Shown here piece by piece: positions 13,360 to 20,163 of a stretch of 20,870 bases of DNA. Position numbers and translations under genes: made by a program. The stretch comes from DASZMJ01 sp035551935 (GTDB taxonomy: Bacteria; Planctomycetota; Planctomycetia; Isosphaerales; Isosphaeraceae): assembly GCA_035551935.1 (NCBI GenBank), contig DASZMJ010000063.1:1-20870 (forward strand). Direction: 5' to 3'. Under the pieces are notes generated by a model. That model was not told the origin of the DNA. It saw nothing but the letters and a program-made list of their open reading frames with translations, and did not search any database. Position 1 is the first letter of the stretch. Each line of letters opens with the position of its first letter.

Positions 13360-14721
13360 TCAAACATGGGTCAGGGCCCGCGGGCCGACGACGGCGTCGG
13401 CCGGGGTGCCGCGGGTGATCGCCTGCTGGAGCGGGGTCGGGTCGGCGTCGGGGTCCTGGTGGGTCCGGATGTAGTCCTCGAACTCGGCGCGGAACTTGGT
13501 CAACGCGTTCTTGACCGGCCAGGCGGCGCCGTCGGCGAGGCCACAGATGGTGGTGCCGGGCATGATGCCCATGTTGTCGGCCATCTGGAGCAGGATGTCG
13601 AGGTCCTCGGGCCGGCCGCCGCCGCGCCGGATCCGGGCGAGGGTCTTGTACATCCAGCCCGTCCCCTCGCGGCAGGGGGTGCACTGGCCGCAGCTCTCGT
13701 GGGCGAAGAAGCGGGAGGTGTTGTACAGATAGTCAACCATGCTGGTATGGTCGTCCATGACCGTCACCGCGGCGGTCCCCAGGCCGAGGCAGCCGGTCTT
13801 GCGGATGTCCTCGAAGTCGAGCTTCGTGTCGAGCTCGTCGGCCGACATGACCCCCATGCTGATCCCGCCGGGGACGACCGCCTTGGCCTTGCGCCCCTTC
13901 CAGACGCCGCCGGCGTGCTCGTCGATCAGTTCGCGGGCCGTGACGCCCAGCGGCAATTCGACGCAGACCTGCTTGTTGACGTGTCCCGAGACGCAGTAGA
14001 GCTTCGGCCCGTAGCTCTTCGGCGTGCCGATCGACTTGAACCAGTCCGCCCCGCGTTCGACGATGTGCGGCACGCAGCAGAGCGTCTCCACGTTGTTCAC
14101 GACCGTCGGCTTTCGGAAGGCCCCCTCGATCGCCGGGAACGGCGGCTTGATCCGCGGCCAGCCGCGCTTGCCCTCCAGGCTCTCGATCAGGCCCGTCTCC
14201 TCGCCGCAGATATACGCCCCGGCGCCGCGGTGGCAGTAGACCTCCAGGTCGAACCCGCTGCCGTAGATGTCCTTGCCCAGGTGCCCCGCCGCCCGCGCCT
14301 CGGCGATCGCCGCCTCCATGACGCGGAAGGCGTTGATGTATTCGAACCGGAGATAGACGTACGCCGTGCTCGCCTTGGTGGCGAAGCAGGAGATGAGGAT
14401 GCCCTCGAGGAACTGGTGCGGGTCGCGCTCGATGAGGATGCGGTTGTTGAACGTCGCCGGCTCGCTCTCATCGCCGTTGACGCACATGAACGTCTCTTTG
14501 CGGTCCTTCGGCAGGAACGTCCACTTCATCCCCGTCGGGAACCCCGCCCCGCCCCGGCCGCGCAGCTCGGAGTCCTTGACGACCTGGACGACCTTGTCCG
14601 GGTCCAGCTCGGTCAACGCCTTCCGCGCGGCCTTGTAGCCGCCGCGCGACTCGTACACCCCGAGGGTGTGGCCGTCGGCGACGTCCCAGAGGCGGGTCAG
14701 GATGGGTTCGAATGCGGCCAA
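13360..14721 (-). CDS. nuoF: NADH-quinone oxidoreductase subunit F (NADH- and FMN-binding)
   Basis: The 453-residue NADH-oxidising subunit shows the FMN/NADH-binding glycine-rich stretch RGRGGAGFPTGMKW at 54-67 and CVNGDESEPATFNNR at 80-94. GAGAYICGEETGLIESLEGK lies at 167-186. The ligands of cluster N3 are Cys344, 347 and 350 (SCGQCTPCREGT) and Cys393 (TICGL). The start is TTG at 14719-14721, with GGAG 9 bases upstream. No ATG or GTG lies near and the N-terminus (EPILTRLWDV…HTLGVY) matches the family from this point. The stop at 13360 touches the inverted repeat. Subunits E, F and G together accept electrons from NADH on the cytoplasmic side. Confidence 0.96.
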   Translation of the reverse strand: MAAFEPILTRLWDVADGHTLGVYESRGGYKAARKALTELDPDKVVQVVKDSELRGRGGAGFPTGMKWTFLPKDRKETFMCVNGDESEPATFNNRILIERDPHQFLEGILISCFATKASTAYVYLRFEYINAFRVMEAAIAEARAAGHLGKDIYGSGFDLEVYCHRGAGAYICGEETGLIESLEGKRGWPRIKPPFPAIEGAFRKPTVVNNVETLCCVPHIVERGADWFKSIGTPKSYGPKLYCVSGHVNKQVCVELPLGVTARELIDEHAGGVWKGRKAKAVVPGGISMGVMSADELDTKLDFEDIRKTGCLGLGTAAVTVMDDHTSMVDYLYNTSRFFAHESCGQCTPCREGTGWMYKTLARIRRGGGRPEDLDILLQMADNMGIMPGTTICGLADGAAWPVKNALTKFRAEFEDYIRTHQDPDADPTPLQQAITRGTPADAVVGPRALTHV

Positions 14722-14765
14722 GGTCGTATTCTCCGAGCCGATCGCCGGCGGGGCGGATGCTTCGC

Positions 14766-15092
14766 TTACTTGACCGTCGACTTCGCGGCGTGGTCGTTGA
14801 CGAACGGGTTGCTGATCTCGTCGAGCAGGAGCCGTCCCGCCGTGTCGATGTGCGGGACGACGTGATAGAGCAAGCCGATGATGAAGGTCGTCGCGTCGTC
14901 GATCGGCATCGAGTCGGGGTCGTCGAAGAGTCGCTTCAGGCCATCGAGGTCGTTCGCCCAGTCGGTCATGTGGAAGACGAAGTCGCGCCGCCGCGCCTCG
15001 TATTCCTCGGGGCCGACCTCGTCCTTCAGGCCACCTTGGGCCTCGTCGAAGACTCGACCGAGGAGGGTTAACACCCTGTCGGAGACTTGCAT
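14766..15092 (-). CDS. Small protein of unknown function (108 aa) between nuoE and nuoF
   Basis: This 108-residue frame starts at ATG 15090-15092, four bases after the stop of the preceding small gene, so the two are probably translationally coupled. A longer frame to 15167 would overlap the preceding gene and is less likely. The protein is acidic and probably helical. Recognisable stretches are MQVSDRVLTLLGRVFDEAQG, FVFHMTDWANDLDGLKRLF and the hydrophobic TTFIIGLLYHVVPHIDTAGR. There is no clear membrane span, signal peptide, metal motif or known domain. G+C is about 63% over 14821-14940 by hand count, below the roughly 70-75% of its nuo neighbours. Position inside a respiratory operon allows an accessory or assembly role, but nothing in the sequence demonstrates that. 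An inserted unrelated gene pair is equally possible. Confidence 0.7.
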   Translation of the reverse strand: MQVSDRVLTLLGRVFDEAQGGLKDEVGPEEYEARRRDFVFHMTDWANDLDGLKRLFDDPDSMPIDDATTFIIGLLYHVVPHIDTAGRLLLDEISNPFVNDHAAKSTVK

Positions 15093-15096
15093 GGCA

Positions 15097-15330
15097 TCAG
15101 TTCCCGATGGCAATCTTCCAGGCCGTGATCTTCTGTTCCCAATCGGCCCCGGTCTTCGCTCCGACATGCCGATTCAACGCCTCGACCTGTGCAATCCGGT
15201 TTACCGTTTCGAACCGCCAGTGTTCGGCGGCCAGGTTCTCGGGTTCGTTGGCGAGTTTATCCAGATGCTCCTCGATCCGCGCCGCGAGACCCTTCATCCG
15301 TCCGAGCGCCTTCTCCCGACGGATGGACAT
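15097..15330 (-). CDS. Small protein of unknown function (77 aa) directly after nuoE
   Basis: This 77-residue frame starts at ATG 15328-15330, only three bases after the nuoE stop (15334-15336), with a GAGGAG inside the end of nuoE as possible ribosome-binding site. It is charged and helical, beginning MSIRREKALGRMKGLAARIE, with a central AEHWRFETVNRIAQVEALNR and a C-terminal TGADWEQKITAWKIAIGN. No known domain is recognised. Base composition stands out: 110 of 180 bases (61%) are G+C across 15121-15300, against 45 of 60 in the adjoining nuoE row 15361-15420. Together with the 108-aa gene it forms a two-gene insertion into the otherwise canonical nuoE-nuoF junction. It could be a pair of interacting proteins, but no toxin-antitoxin or immunity motif is visible. 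Confidence 0.68.
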   Translation of the reverse strand: MSIRREKALGRMKGLAARIEEHLDKLANEPENLAAEHWRFETVNRIAQVEALNRHVGAKTGADWEQKITAWKIAIGN

Positions 15331-15333
15331 CGT

Positions 15334-15864
15334 TCAGCCCGGCTCCTCGCCGCCGGCGACGGGCCCGCGCCTCAGCTCCTCGATCATCGCGTCGACGGCG
15401 CCGGGGTTGAGGGGGCCGAAGATGCGGCCGTCGTCGGCGAGGGCGGCGGGGGCGAAGTCGCAGATGCCGAGGCATTCGGCGAACTCGACGGTGACCTTGC
15501 CGTCGGCGGTCGTCTGGCCGGAGCCGACGCCGAGCCGATCGCAGGTGCGCGCCAGCATCTCCTCGCCGCCGGTGAGCATGCACGACAACGACCGGCAGAC
15601 CCAGACGCGGACGTCGCCGATGGGGGCCTGCGGGAAGAAGCCGTAGAAGCTCATCGTGTCCAGCACCTCGGCCGGCGTGATCTCGAGGATCTCGGCGATC
15701 TCGGCCATCGCCCGGTGCGGGACGCAGCGGAAGTGCTCGTGGACGATGTGCAACGCCGGCAGGGTGACCGCCCGCTTGCTCGGGTAGCGAGGGATGTAGG
15801 CGCGGATCTTCTCGCGGATCGCCTCGCTGAGCATCGGGGCCTCGGTCGTCGTCTCGGCGGCCAT
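15334..15864 (-). CDS. nuoE: NADH-quinone oxidoreductase subunit E (2Fe-2S, thioredoxin-like)
   Basis: This 176-residue subunit holds the off-pathway 2Fe-2S cluster N1a. Ligands are Cys90 and Cys95 (VCRSLSCML) and Cys131 and Cys135 (ECLGICDFAPA), in the spacing typical of NuoE. The N-terminal helical part (IREKIRAYIPRYPSKRAVTL, PAEVLDTMSFYGFF) is also typical. The ATG at 15862-15864 has GAGG 9 bases upstream. It lies 56 bases after nuoD and three bases before the 77-aa gene. In the usual nuo order nuoF would follow directly, but here two small genes intervene. Confidence 0.95.
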   Translation of the reverse strand: MAAETTTEAPMLSEAIREKIRAYIPRYPSKRAVTLPALHIVHEHFRCVPHRAMAEIAEILEITPAEVLDTMSFYGFFPQAPIGDVRVWVCRSLSCMLTGGEEMLARTCDRLGVGSGQTTADGKVTVEFAECLGICDFAPAALADDGRIFGPLNPGAVDAMIEELRRGPVAGGEEPG

Positions 15865-15920
15865 CTCGTTTCGCCTCGGATCGTACTGGTCGTGGGCTTG
15901 AATCGTCCGCCCGGAGCCCT

Positions 15921-17141
15921 TTACCTGTCCAGTTCCGCCGCGATGATGTTCAGGCTCCCGAGCACGGCCACGACGTCGGCGACGAGGTGGTCCTTGATGA
16001 CGTGCGGGAAGACCTGGAAGTGGATGAACGAGGGGGGGCGGGTGCGGACGCGCCAGGCGGTCTGGCTGCCGTCGATGACGAGGTAATAGCCGAGCTCGCC
16101 GTTGGGGGCCTCGACGGCGGCGTAGACCTCGTCGATCGGGCTCTCCATGCCGCGGTTGGGCATGATCAGCTCGAAGTGCTGGATCAGGCCCTCCATGCTG
16201 TTGTACGCCGTCGCCTTGTCGGGCAGCGGGTACTTCTCGGCGATCGGCACGTTCACTGGCCCGCCGGGGAGCTTCTTGACGGCCTGGTCGAGGATGCGGA
16301 GGCTCTGGACCATCTCCTCCATCCGGACCTGGAACCGGGCGTAGCAGTCGCCTTCGGTCGAATACGGGACGTCGAAGTCGAGGTCGGGATACGTGAGATA
16401 GGGATCATCCTTGCGGAGGTCGTACGTCACCCCGCTGGCCCGCGCGATCGGGCCCGAGCACGACAGGGCGATCGCGTCGGCCTTGGTCAGGACGCCCACC
16501 CCCTTGAGGCGGTCGATGAAGATCTTGTTCCGCGCCAGCAGCCGCATCATGTCGTCGATCGCCTTCGGCGCCCGCTCCTGCACCTTGGCGATCCGCGCGA
16601 GGACCTTGTCGTTGAAGTCGTACAGGACGCCGCCGACCCTCGTGTAGCCGGGGTGGAAGCGGTAGCCCGACATCTCCTCGTAGACGTCGTAAATGAGTTC
16701 ACGGATGTTGAAAGCGTACAAGAACGCCGTGAACGCCCCGAGGTCCAGCGCCGCGGCGCCGGTGCAGAGCAGGTGGTCGCTGATCCGGGACAGCTCGCCG
16801 ATGATGACGCGGATGTACTTGCAGCGCTCCGTCAGTTCGACGTCCAGCGCCTTCTCGACCGCGTGGTGCCAGGCGACCTCGTTCATCGGCGGGCTGATGT
16901 AGTTCTTGCGGTCGGCGACCGTCACGTATTGATTGAAGTTCAGGTGCTCGCCCAGCTTTTCGAAGCCCGAGTGCAGGTAGCCGATGTCGGGCGTCGCCTT
17001 GACGATCCGCTCGCCGTCGAGCTCGAGCACGAGGCGCAGGGTCGTGTGCGTGGCCGGGTGCTGCGGCCCGAAGTTGAGCGTCCAGTGGTGCTCACGCTTC
17101 TCGCTGCCGATCTCGGGCTCGTCGAGCAGGTTCACCGGCAT
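15921..17141 (-). CDS. nuoD: NADH-quinone oxidoreductase subunit D
   Basis: This 406-residue, 49-kDa-type subunit is related to the large subunit of NiFe hydrogenases and lines the quinone site. The N-terminus has LNFGPQHPATHTTLRLVLEL, which includes the quinone-site His, and then DIGYLHSGFEKLGE. The Tyr proposed as the second quinone ligand is in RKNYISPPMNEVAW. MPNRGMESPIDEVY, the GELGYYLVIDGS segment and the C-terminal GSLNIIAAELDR are family hallmarks. The hydrogenase metal-ligand Cys residues are absent, as normal for NuoD. The ATG at 17139-17141 has only a weak AAGG upstream. nuoC and nuoD are separate genes here, not fused as in E. coli. Confidence 0.96.
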   Translation of the reverse strand: MPVNLLDEPEIGSEKREHHWTLNFGPQHPATHTTLRLVLELDGERIVKATPDIGYLHSGFEKLGEHLNFNQYVTVADRKNYISPPMNEVAWHHAVEKALDVELTERCKYIRVIIGELSRISDHLLCTGAAALDLGAFTAFLYAFNIRELIYDVYEEMSGYRFHPGYTRVGGVLYDFNDKVLARIAKVQERAPKAIDDMMRLLARNKIFIDRLKGVGVLTKADAIALSCSGPIARASGVTYDLRKDDPYLTYPDLDFDVPYSTEGDCYARFQVRMEEMVQSLRILDQAVKKLPGGPVNVPIAEKYPLPDKATAYNSMEGLIQHFELIMPNRGMESPIDEVYAAVEAPNGELGYYLVIDGSQTAWRVRTRPPSFIHFQVFPHVIKDHLVADVVAVLGSLNIIAAELDR

Positions 17142-17193
17142 GGGCGTCGCCCTTCTGTTCCCCAGCGAGCGGTCATCTCGCGATCGAATCGGT

Positions 17194-17727
17194 TCACGAC
17201 TCGCCCCGCGTCAGCCTCGGGAAGTTGTGCCGCTCGCCCCGGCCCCGCAAGGGGTAGTCCTTGCGGAGCGGGAAGGCGGTGAACTCGTCGGGCATGAGGA
17301 TGCGACGCAGGTCGGGATGGCCCTCGAAGCGGATGCCGAACATGTCGAAGACCTCGCGCTCCATCCAGTCGGCGCCGAGCCAGAGCGGGACGACCGTCGG
17401 CAAGGTCGGCTCGGGGTCGTCGACCCCGGCCTTGACGACCAGCCGCCCGTTGGTATCGAGGTTGCGGAGGACGTAATGGACCTCGAAGCGGTGCGGCCGC
17501 GGCTCCGGATACTTCAGGTAGTCGGTCCCGCCCAACTCCGCGAGCATCGCGAAGCCGCGTCGTTCCTTGAGGAACCGGAGGACTTCCAGGAGCCTTCCGG
17601 CCTCGACGTGGACGCGGAAGTTGTCGCGGAAGGTCGTCGTGGTGAACGACCCTTCGCCGACGGCCGTGGCCAGGGCGGCGAGCGTCTCGGCGTGGTGGTC
17701 GGCCGCGGCGGTCGTCGGGGTGTCCAT
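17194..17727 (-). CDS. nuoC: NADH-quinone oxidoreductase subunit C
   Basis: This 177-residue, 30-kDa-type peripheral subunit packs against NuoD and NuoB. The diagnostic C-terminal block is ADWMEREVFDMFGIRFEGHP followed by DLRRILMPDEF and LRKDYPLRGRGER. The ATG at 17725-17727 (MDTPTTAAADHH) is chosen, with AAGG about 10 bases upstream. The frame is open further up to 18060, but that part lies inside nuoB and has shadow-type composition. It lies 37 bases after nuoB and 52 bases before nuoD. Confidence 0.95.
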   Translation of the reverse strand: MDTPTTAAADHHAETLAALATAVGEGSFTTTTFRDNFRVHVEAGRLLEVLRFLKERRGFAMLAELGGTDYLKYPEPRPHRFEVHYVLRNLDTNGRLVVKAGVDDPEPTLPTVVPLWLGADWMEREVFDMFGIRFEGHPDLRRILMPDEFTAFPLRKDYPLRGRGERHNFPRLTRGES

Positions 17728-17764
17728 CGGGGTTCGGCCTTCGCTTCCGTCGATTCGGGTTCGC

Positions 17765-18466
17765 TCACTTCGTCTCGTCGGCGCCGAGGAGGGACTCGCC
17801 GCCGGGGAGGCGGTAGCCGAAGCGGTCCTCGTCGGCCCGCTCGCCGGCCAGGGCCAGGCCGGTCGGGGCCTTGCGCTTCTCCGCGAGCATCTTCTCGCGC
17901 TCGAAGATCTCGGGAAGGCCGGTACCGAACATCGACCCGCCCTTCTGGACCTTGGCCTGGATGTCCATGATCGACCGCAGGATCTGCTCGGGCCGCGGCG
18001 GGCAGCCGGGGATGTAGGCGTCGACCGGCATGAAGCGGTCGACCCCCTGGACCACGGCATACGTGTCGAAGACGCCGCCGGTGCAGGCGCAGGCGCCCAT
18101 GCTGATGCACCACTTCGGCTCGGGCATCTGGAGCCAGATCCGCTGGAGGACCGGCATCATCTTCATCGCCACCCGGCCGGCGACGATCATCAGGTCGCAT
18201 TGGCGGGGGCTGAATCGCATGACCTCGGCGCCGAAGCGGGCGATGTCGAACCGGCTGGCGCCGACGGCCATCAGCTCGATGCCGCAGCAGGCGGTGGCGA
18301 AGGGCATCGGCCAGAGGCTGTACTTGCGGCACCAGTTCACGACCGCGTCGATCGTCGTCAGGATCGTGTTCTCCGGCGGCAGGACTCCGCCACCTTCGGG
18401 GGGCGTGATCCGCTTGCCGCCGGGCGCCGACGAGGGCGCGGGCGTCCCGTGCGCTTCTACCGCCAT
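17765..18466 (-). CDS. nuoB: NADH-quinone oxidoreductase subunit B (cluster N2)
   Basis: The 233-residue subunit binds cluster N2, which hands electrons to quinone. Ligands are Cys60 and Cys61 (FATACCGIELM), Cys126 (ISMGACACTGG) and Cys155 (YIPGCPPRPE). RYDxARFG-type conservation is seen as SRFDIARFGAEVMRFSPRQ. The ATG at 18464-18466 lies inside the end of nuoA, giving a 10-base overlap, with AAGGGGG 7 bases upstream. About 30 residues at the N-terminus and 40 at the C-terminus (LAEKRKAPTGLALAGERADE…) exceed the conserved core. The frame is open further upstream through nuoA, but that stretch is a shadow. Confidence 0.96.
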   Translation of the reverse strand: MAVEAHGTPAPSSAPGGKRITPPEGGGVLPPENTILTTIDAVVNWCRKYSLWPMPFATACCGIELMAVGASRFDIARFGAEVMRFSPRQCDLMIVAGRVAMKMMPVLQRIWLQMPEPKWCISMGACACTGGVFDTYAVVQGVDRFMPVDAYIPGCPPRPEQILRSIMDIQAKVQKGGSMFGTGLPEIFEREKMLAEKRKAPTGLALAGERADEDRFGYRLPGGESLLGADETK

Positions 18467-18903
18467 TGGAACACCCCCTTCTTCCAGGCGTAGGCGTACG
18501 CCGCCAGGAGGACGGCGATGAAGACGAGGATCTCGCCGAAGACCAGGGCCCGGAACTCGGTCGGGATGCCCACCCCGACCGCGACCGCGGCCGGCGCCGT
18601 CGCGCCGGGCTCGGCCGGGGCCGAGACGACGGCGGGGGCGTCGGCGCTCCACTGGGCGACGGCCCAGGGGTAGAGATAAAGGAGCTCGACGTCGAAGAGC
18701 AGGAACAGGATGGCGACGAGGTAGTACCGCACGTCGAACCGCTGGCGGGCGTCGCCGATCGGGTTCATGCCCGACTCGTACGGCATCTGTTTGACGGGCG
18801 TCCGCCGCGTCGGCCCCAGCAGATAGCTGGCCGCGAACATCCCGAGGGCGACCAGGATGCCCACGAGGATGAACAGGAAAATCGGCGTGAATTCGGCGCC
18901 CAT
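18457..18903 (-). CDS. nuoA: NADH-quinone oxidoreductase subunit A, first gene of the operon
   Basis: The 148-residue, three-helix subunit A (ND3) lies at the base of the quinone chamber. Helix 1 is FLFILVGILVALGMFAASYLL. The conserved loop is QMPYESGMNPIGDARQRFDV, and helix 2 is YYLVAILFLLFDVELLYLYP with the buried acidic residues. Helix 3 is FGEILVFIAVLLAAYAYAW. An Ala/Pro-rich insert of about 25 residues separates helices 2 and 3. The ATG at 18901-18903 follows GAGGGG. Upstream lie a Rex-type operator and a sigma70-type promoter, so this is where the nuo transcript begins. Confidence 0.95.
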   Translation of the reverse strand: MGAEFTPIFLFILVGILVALGMFAASYLLGPTRRTPVKQMPYESGMNPIGDARQRFDVRYYLVAILFLLFDVELLYLYPWAVAQWSADAPAVVSAPAEPGATAPAAVAVGVGIPTEFRALVFGEILVFIAVLLAAYAYAWKKGVFQWR

Positions 18904-18997
18904 CGTCCCCCTCGGCAGTCCGTCCCCCGGCGGGCCCGGCCGCCCGCGTCGCGTCGAATCGGCCGCCCCGCGGCCCCGTCCGGCTCGTCGGCCGACC

Positions 18998-19015
18998 TTG
19001 TGAACAGTTTCACAA
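18998..19015. promoter_or_regulatory. Perfect Rex-type operator, TTGTGAA-N4-TTCACAA
   Basis: TTGTGAACAGTTTCACAA has two perfect 7-base arms around CAGT. This is the consensus form of the site bound by Rex, the repressor that senses the NADH/NAD+ ratio, and in Streptomyces coelicolor Rex is known to control the nuo operon. The site lies 95 bases upstream of the nuoA ATG, in an AT-rich island within GC-rich DNA. No rex gene is in the window. Identity is inferred from sequence match plus gene context. Confidence 0.78.
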
Positions 19016-19073
19016 TGTCTGGCCCAAAAAATCCCGGCGGTGGGAGCCGGGTGGTCGCCGAGCGACAGGAGAG

Positions 19074-19101
19074 ATCATACGCGCGATCGACGAGATCGCA
19101 A
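19074..19101 (-). promoter_or_regulatory. Candidate main promoter of the nuo operon
   Basis: On the minus strand TTGCGA (19096-19101), 16 bases, then TATGAT (19074-19079) matches the sigma70 consensus at 4/6 and 5/6 positions. It is the only TAnnnT hexamer on this strand between 18904 and 19080. Transcription would start near 19067, giving a leader of about 160 bases. The Rex-type site would then lie about 50-70 bases inside the transcribed region, compatible with a roadblock mode. Confidence 0.5.
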
Positions 19102-19107
19102 GGCCCT

Positions 19108-19136
19108 GGCGGGCCGATTTCCGAAATCGGCCCGCC
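19108..19136 (-). terminator. 14-bp perfect hairpin between the secreted-protein gene and the nuo promoter
   Basis: GGCGGGCCGATTTC (19108-19121) and GAAATCGGCCCGCC (19123-19136) are exact inverted copies around a single C. In RNA this gives a strong stem with a 3-5 base loop, 33 bases beyond the stop of the leftward gene ending at 19170. No U-run follows. Position fits a terminator that insulates nuo from upstream transcription. Confidence 0.5.
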
Positions 19137-19169
19137 GACGGACCCATTGTACAAAGACGTTGCGCCGCG

Positions 19170-19940
19170 TCAACGAGCCGGCGCGGCCCGGTTCGGGGTG
19201 GCGGACGCCGGGGCCGGCCTCGGCGGGGTGGCCGGTCGCGGCGTCGCGGTGGCCCGCGCCGTGGCCTGCGGCGGGGGCGAGCCGAGGGCCTCGCGGGTCA
19301 AGGGGACGGGGTGCCGGGCGAACCAGCCTGGGTCGCTGCCGAATCGATCCCGCTTCGGCGATGGGCCGCTCGCGGTCGGCCCCGTGCCGCGGAGGGCCGT
19401 GGCCGTGCCGGACCGGCCCGTCGAGCCGAGCCGTCGATCGAATTCGCGCTGGAGGCCCTGATACTCCTTGAGCATCGCGGCGCGGAGCCGGGGGTCGCGC
19501 TCGACCTGGGCCTGCGCGTAGAGCTTGTCCTTCTTGTCGCGGAGCTCCATGAGCCGGGCGTCGCCGTTGCGGGTGATGGTGTCGGGCTGGTCAATCAACT
19601 CATCGATCCGGCGCTGGGTGTAGGACAGCGGGCCGTTGTTGCCGGCCTGGGCCGGGGTGGTCTCGGTCAGGCCGCGGTCGAGGAAACGGCCGCTGATCAT
19701 CGGCCGCGGCCCGTAGCGGCTCGCCGGCAGGCCGCCGGTCAGGCCGTTCATCGGGAAGGCGGCGCCTTGATACGGCTGGTCGTAGCCGGCGATCGGGAAG
19801 AGCGTGCCCGAGGGCCCGAAGCCCGAATACGGCCCGAAGATGACTTGAGCCCGCGCCGACCGGCCGAGCGCGGCGGCGGCCGCCAGGCCCACGACGACGA
19901 CGAAGACCGGCCGCCAGGGCTTGCGGATCGTCGAGAACAT
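19170..19940 (-). CDS. Secreted protein of unknown function
   Basis: The 256-residue protein begins MFSTIRKPWRPVFVVVVGLA: a positively charged N-terminus, a hydrophobic core, and a likely signal-peptidase site after SARA at about residue 31. The mature part starts with a Gly/Pro/Tyr/Phe-rich stretch (QVIFGPYSGFGPSGTLFPIA) and continues with a charged helical segment at about 105-172 (RRIDELIDQ…LMELRDKKDKLYAQAQVERD) that could form a coiled coil. It ends in a Pro/Ala/Thr/Arg-rich tail. The ATG at 19938-19940 is chosen because AAGGAG lies 7 bases upstream and the signal peptide starts there; an upstream in-frame start at 20033 would spoil the signal peptide. No enzyme motif or known domain is recognised. 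It is separated from nuo by a hairpin and is probably a single-gene unit. Confidence 0.75.
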   Translation of the reverse strand: MFSTIRKPWRPVFVVVVGLAAAAALGRSARAQVIFGPYSGFGPSGTLFPIAGYDQPYQGAAFPMNGLTGGLPASRYGPRPMISGRFLDRGLTETTPAQAGNNGPLSYTQRRIDELIDQPDTITRNGDARLMELRDKKDKLYAQAQVERDPRLRAAMLKEYQGLQREFDRRLGSTGRSGTATALRGTGPTASGPSPKRDRFGSDPGWFARHPVPLTREALGSPPPQATARATATPRPATPPRPAPASATPNRAAPAR

Positions 19941-20004
19941 GGCCAGACTCCTTGGTCGGCATCCCTCGGATTGGCGTGGTGTCACCTCGGCCCCATCATC
20001 CTTC

Positions 20005-20013
20005 AATGTACCA
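20005..20013 (-). promoter_or_regulatory. Candidate extended -10 promoter for the secreted-protein gene
   Basis: On the minus strand TGGTACATT combines a TGn extension with the hexamer TACATT (20005-20010), about 65 bases upstream of the ATG at 19940. No convincing -35 box is seen. Support is limited to the hexamer and its position. Confidence 0.3.
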
Positions 20014-20107
20014 CGTCCCGGCGTCGTCCACACCCCCGCGCCGAAAAAGGGCCCGGCACGACGGGCCGGCGACCGGGTGGGGGCTCGCGGGCCGGAGGGG
20101 GATCACC

Positions 20108-20113
20108 TACAAT
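20108..20113 (+). promoter_or_regulatory. Candidate -10 box (TACAAT) for the rightward membrane-protein gene
   Basis: TACAAT differs from the consensus by one base and lies 50 bases before the ATG at 20164 in GC-rich DNA. No good -35 hexamer is found 16-18 bases upstream. Confidence 0.3.
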
Positions 20114-20163
20114 CGTCGGGGAGACGCGGCCGGGCGGCCGCGGGACCGGGCCTCGGAGCGATC

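Noticed and set aside
18467..18652. Upstream extension of NuoB and, similarly, of NuoC (17728-18060)
   Set aside because: Both stretches overlap the preceding nuo gene in another frame, have shadow composition, and are not part of the conserved families.
15334..18903. Possibility that the cluster is a NiFe-hydrogenase or an 11-subunit complex without NADH module
   Set aside because: NuoE, NuoF and NuoG are all present with FMN, NADH and cluster motifs, and NuoD lacks the NiFe-ligand cysteines, so this is the full NADH-oxidising complex.
19147..19154. TTGTACAA palindrome upstream of nuo as a second operator
   Set aside because: Only 8 bases, with no spacing or position that links it to a known regulator. 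It lies on the far side of the hairpin from the nuo promoter.
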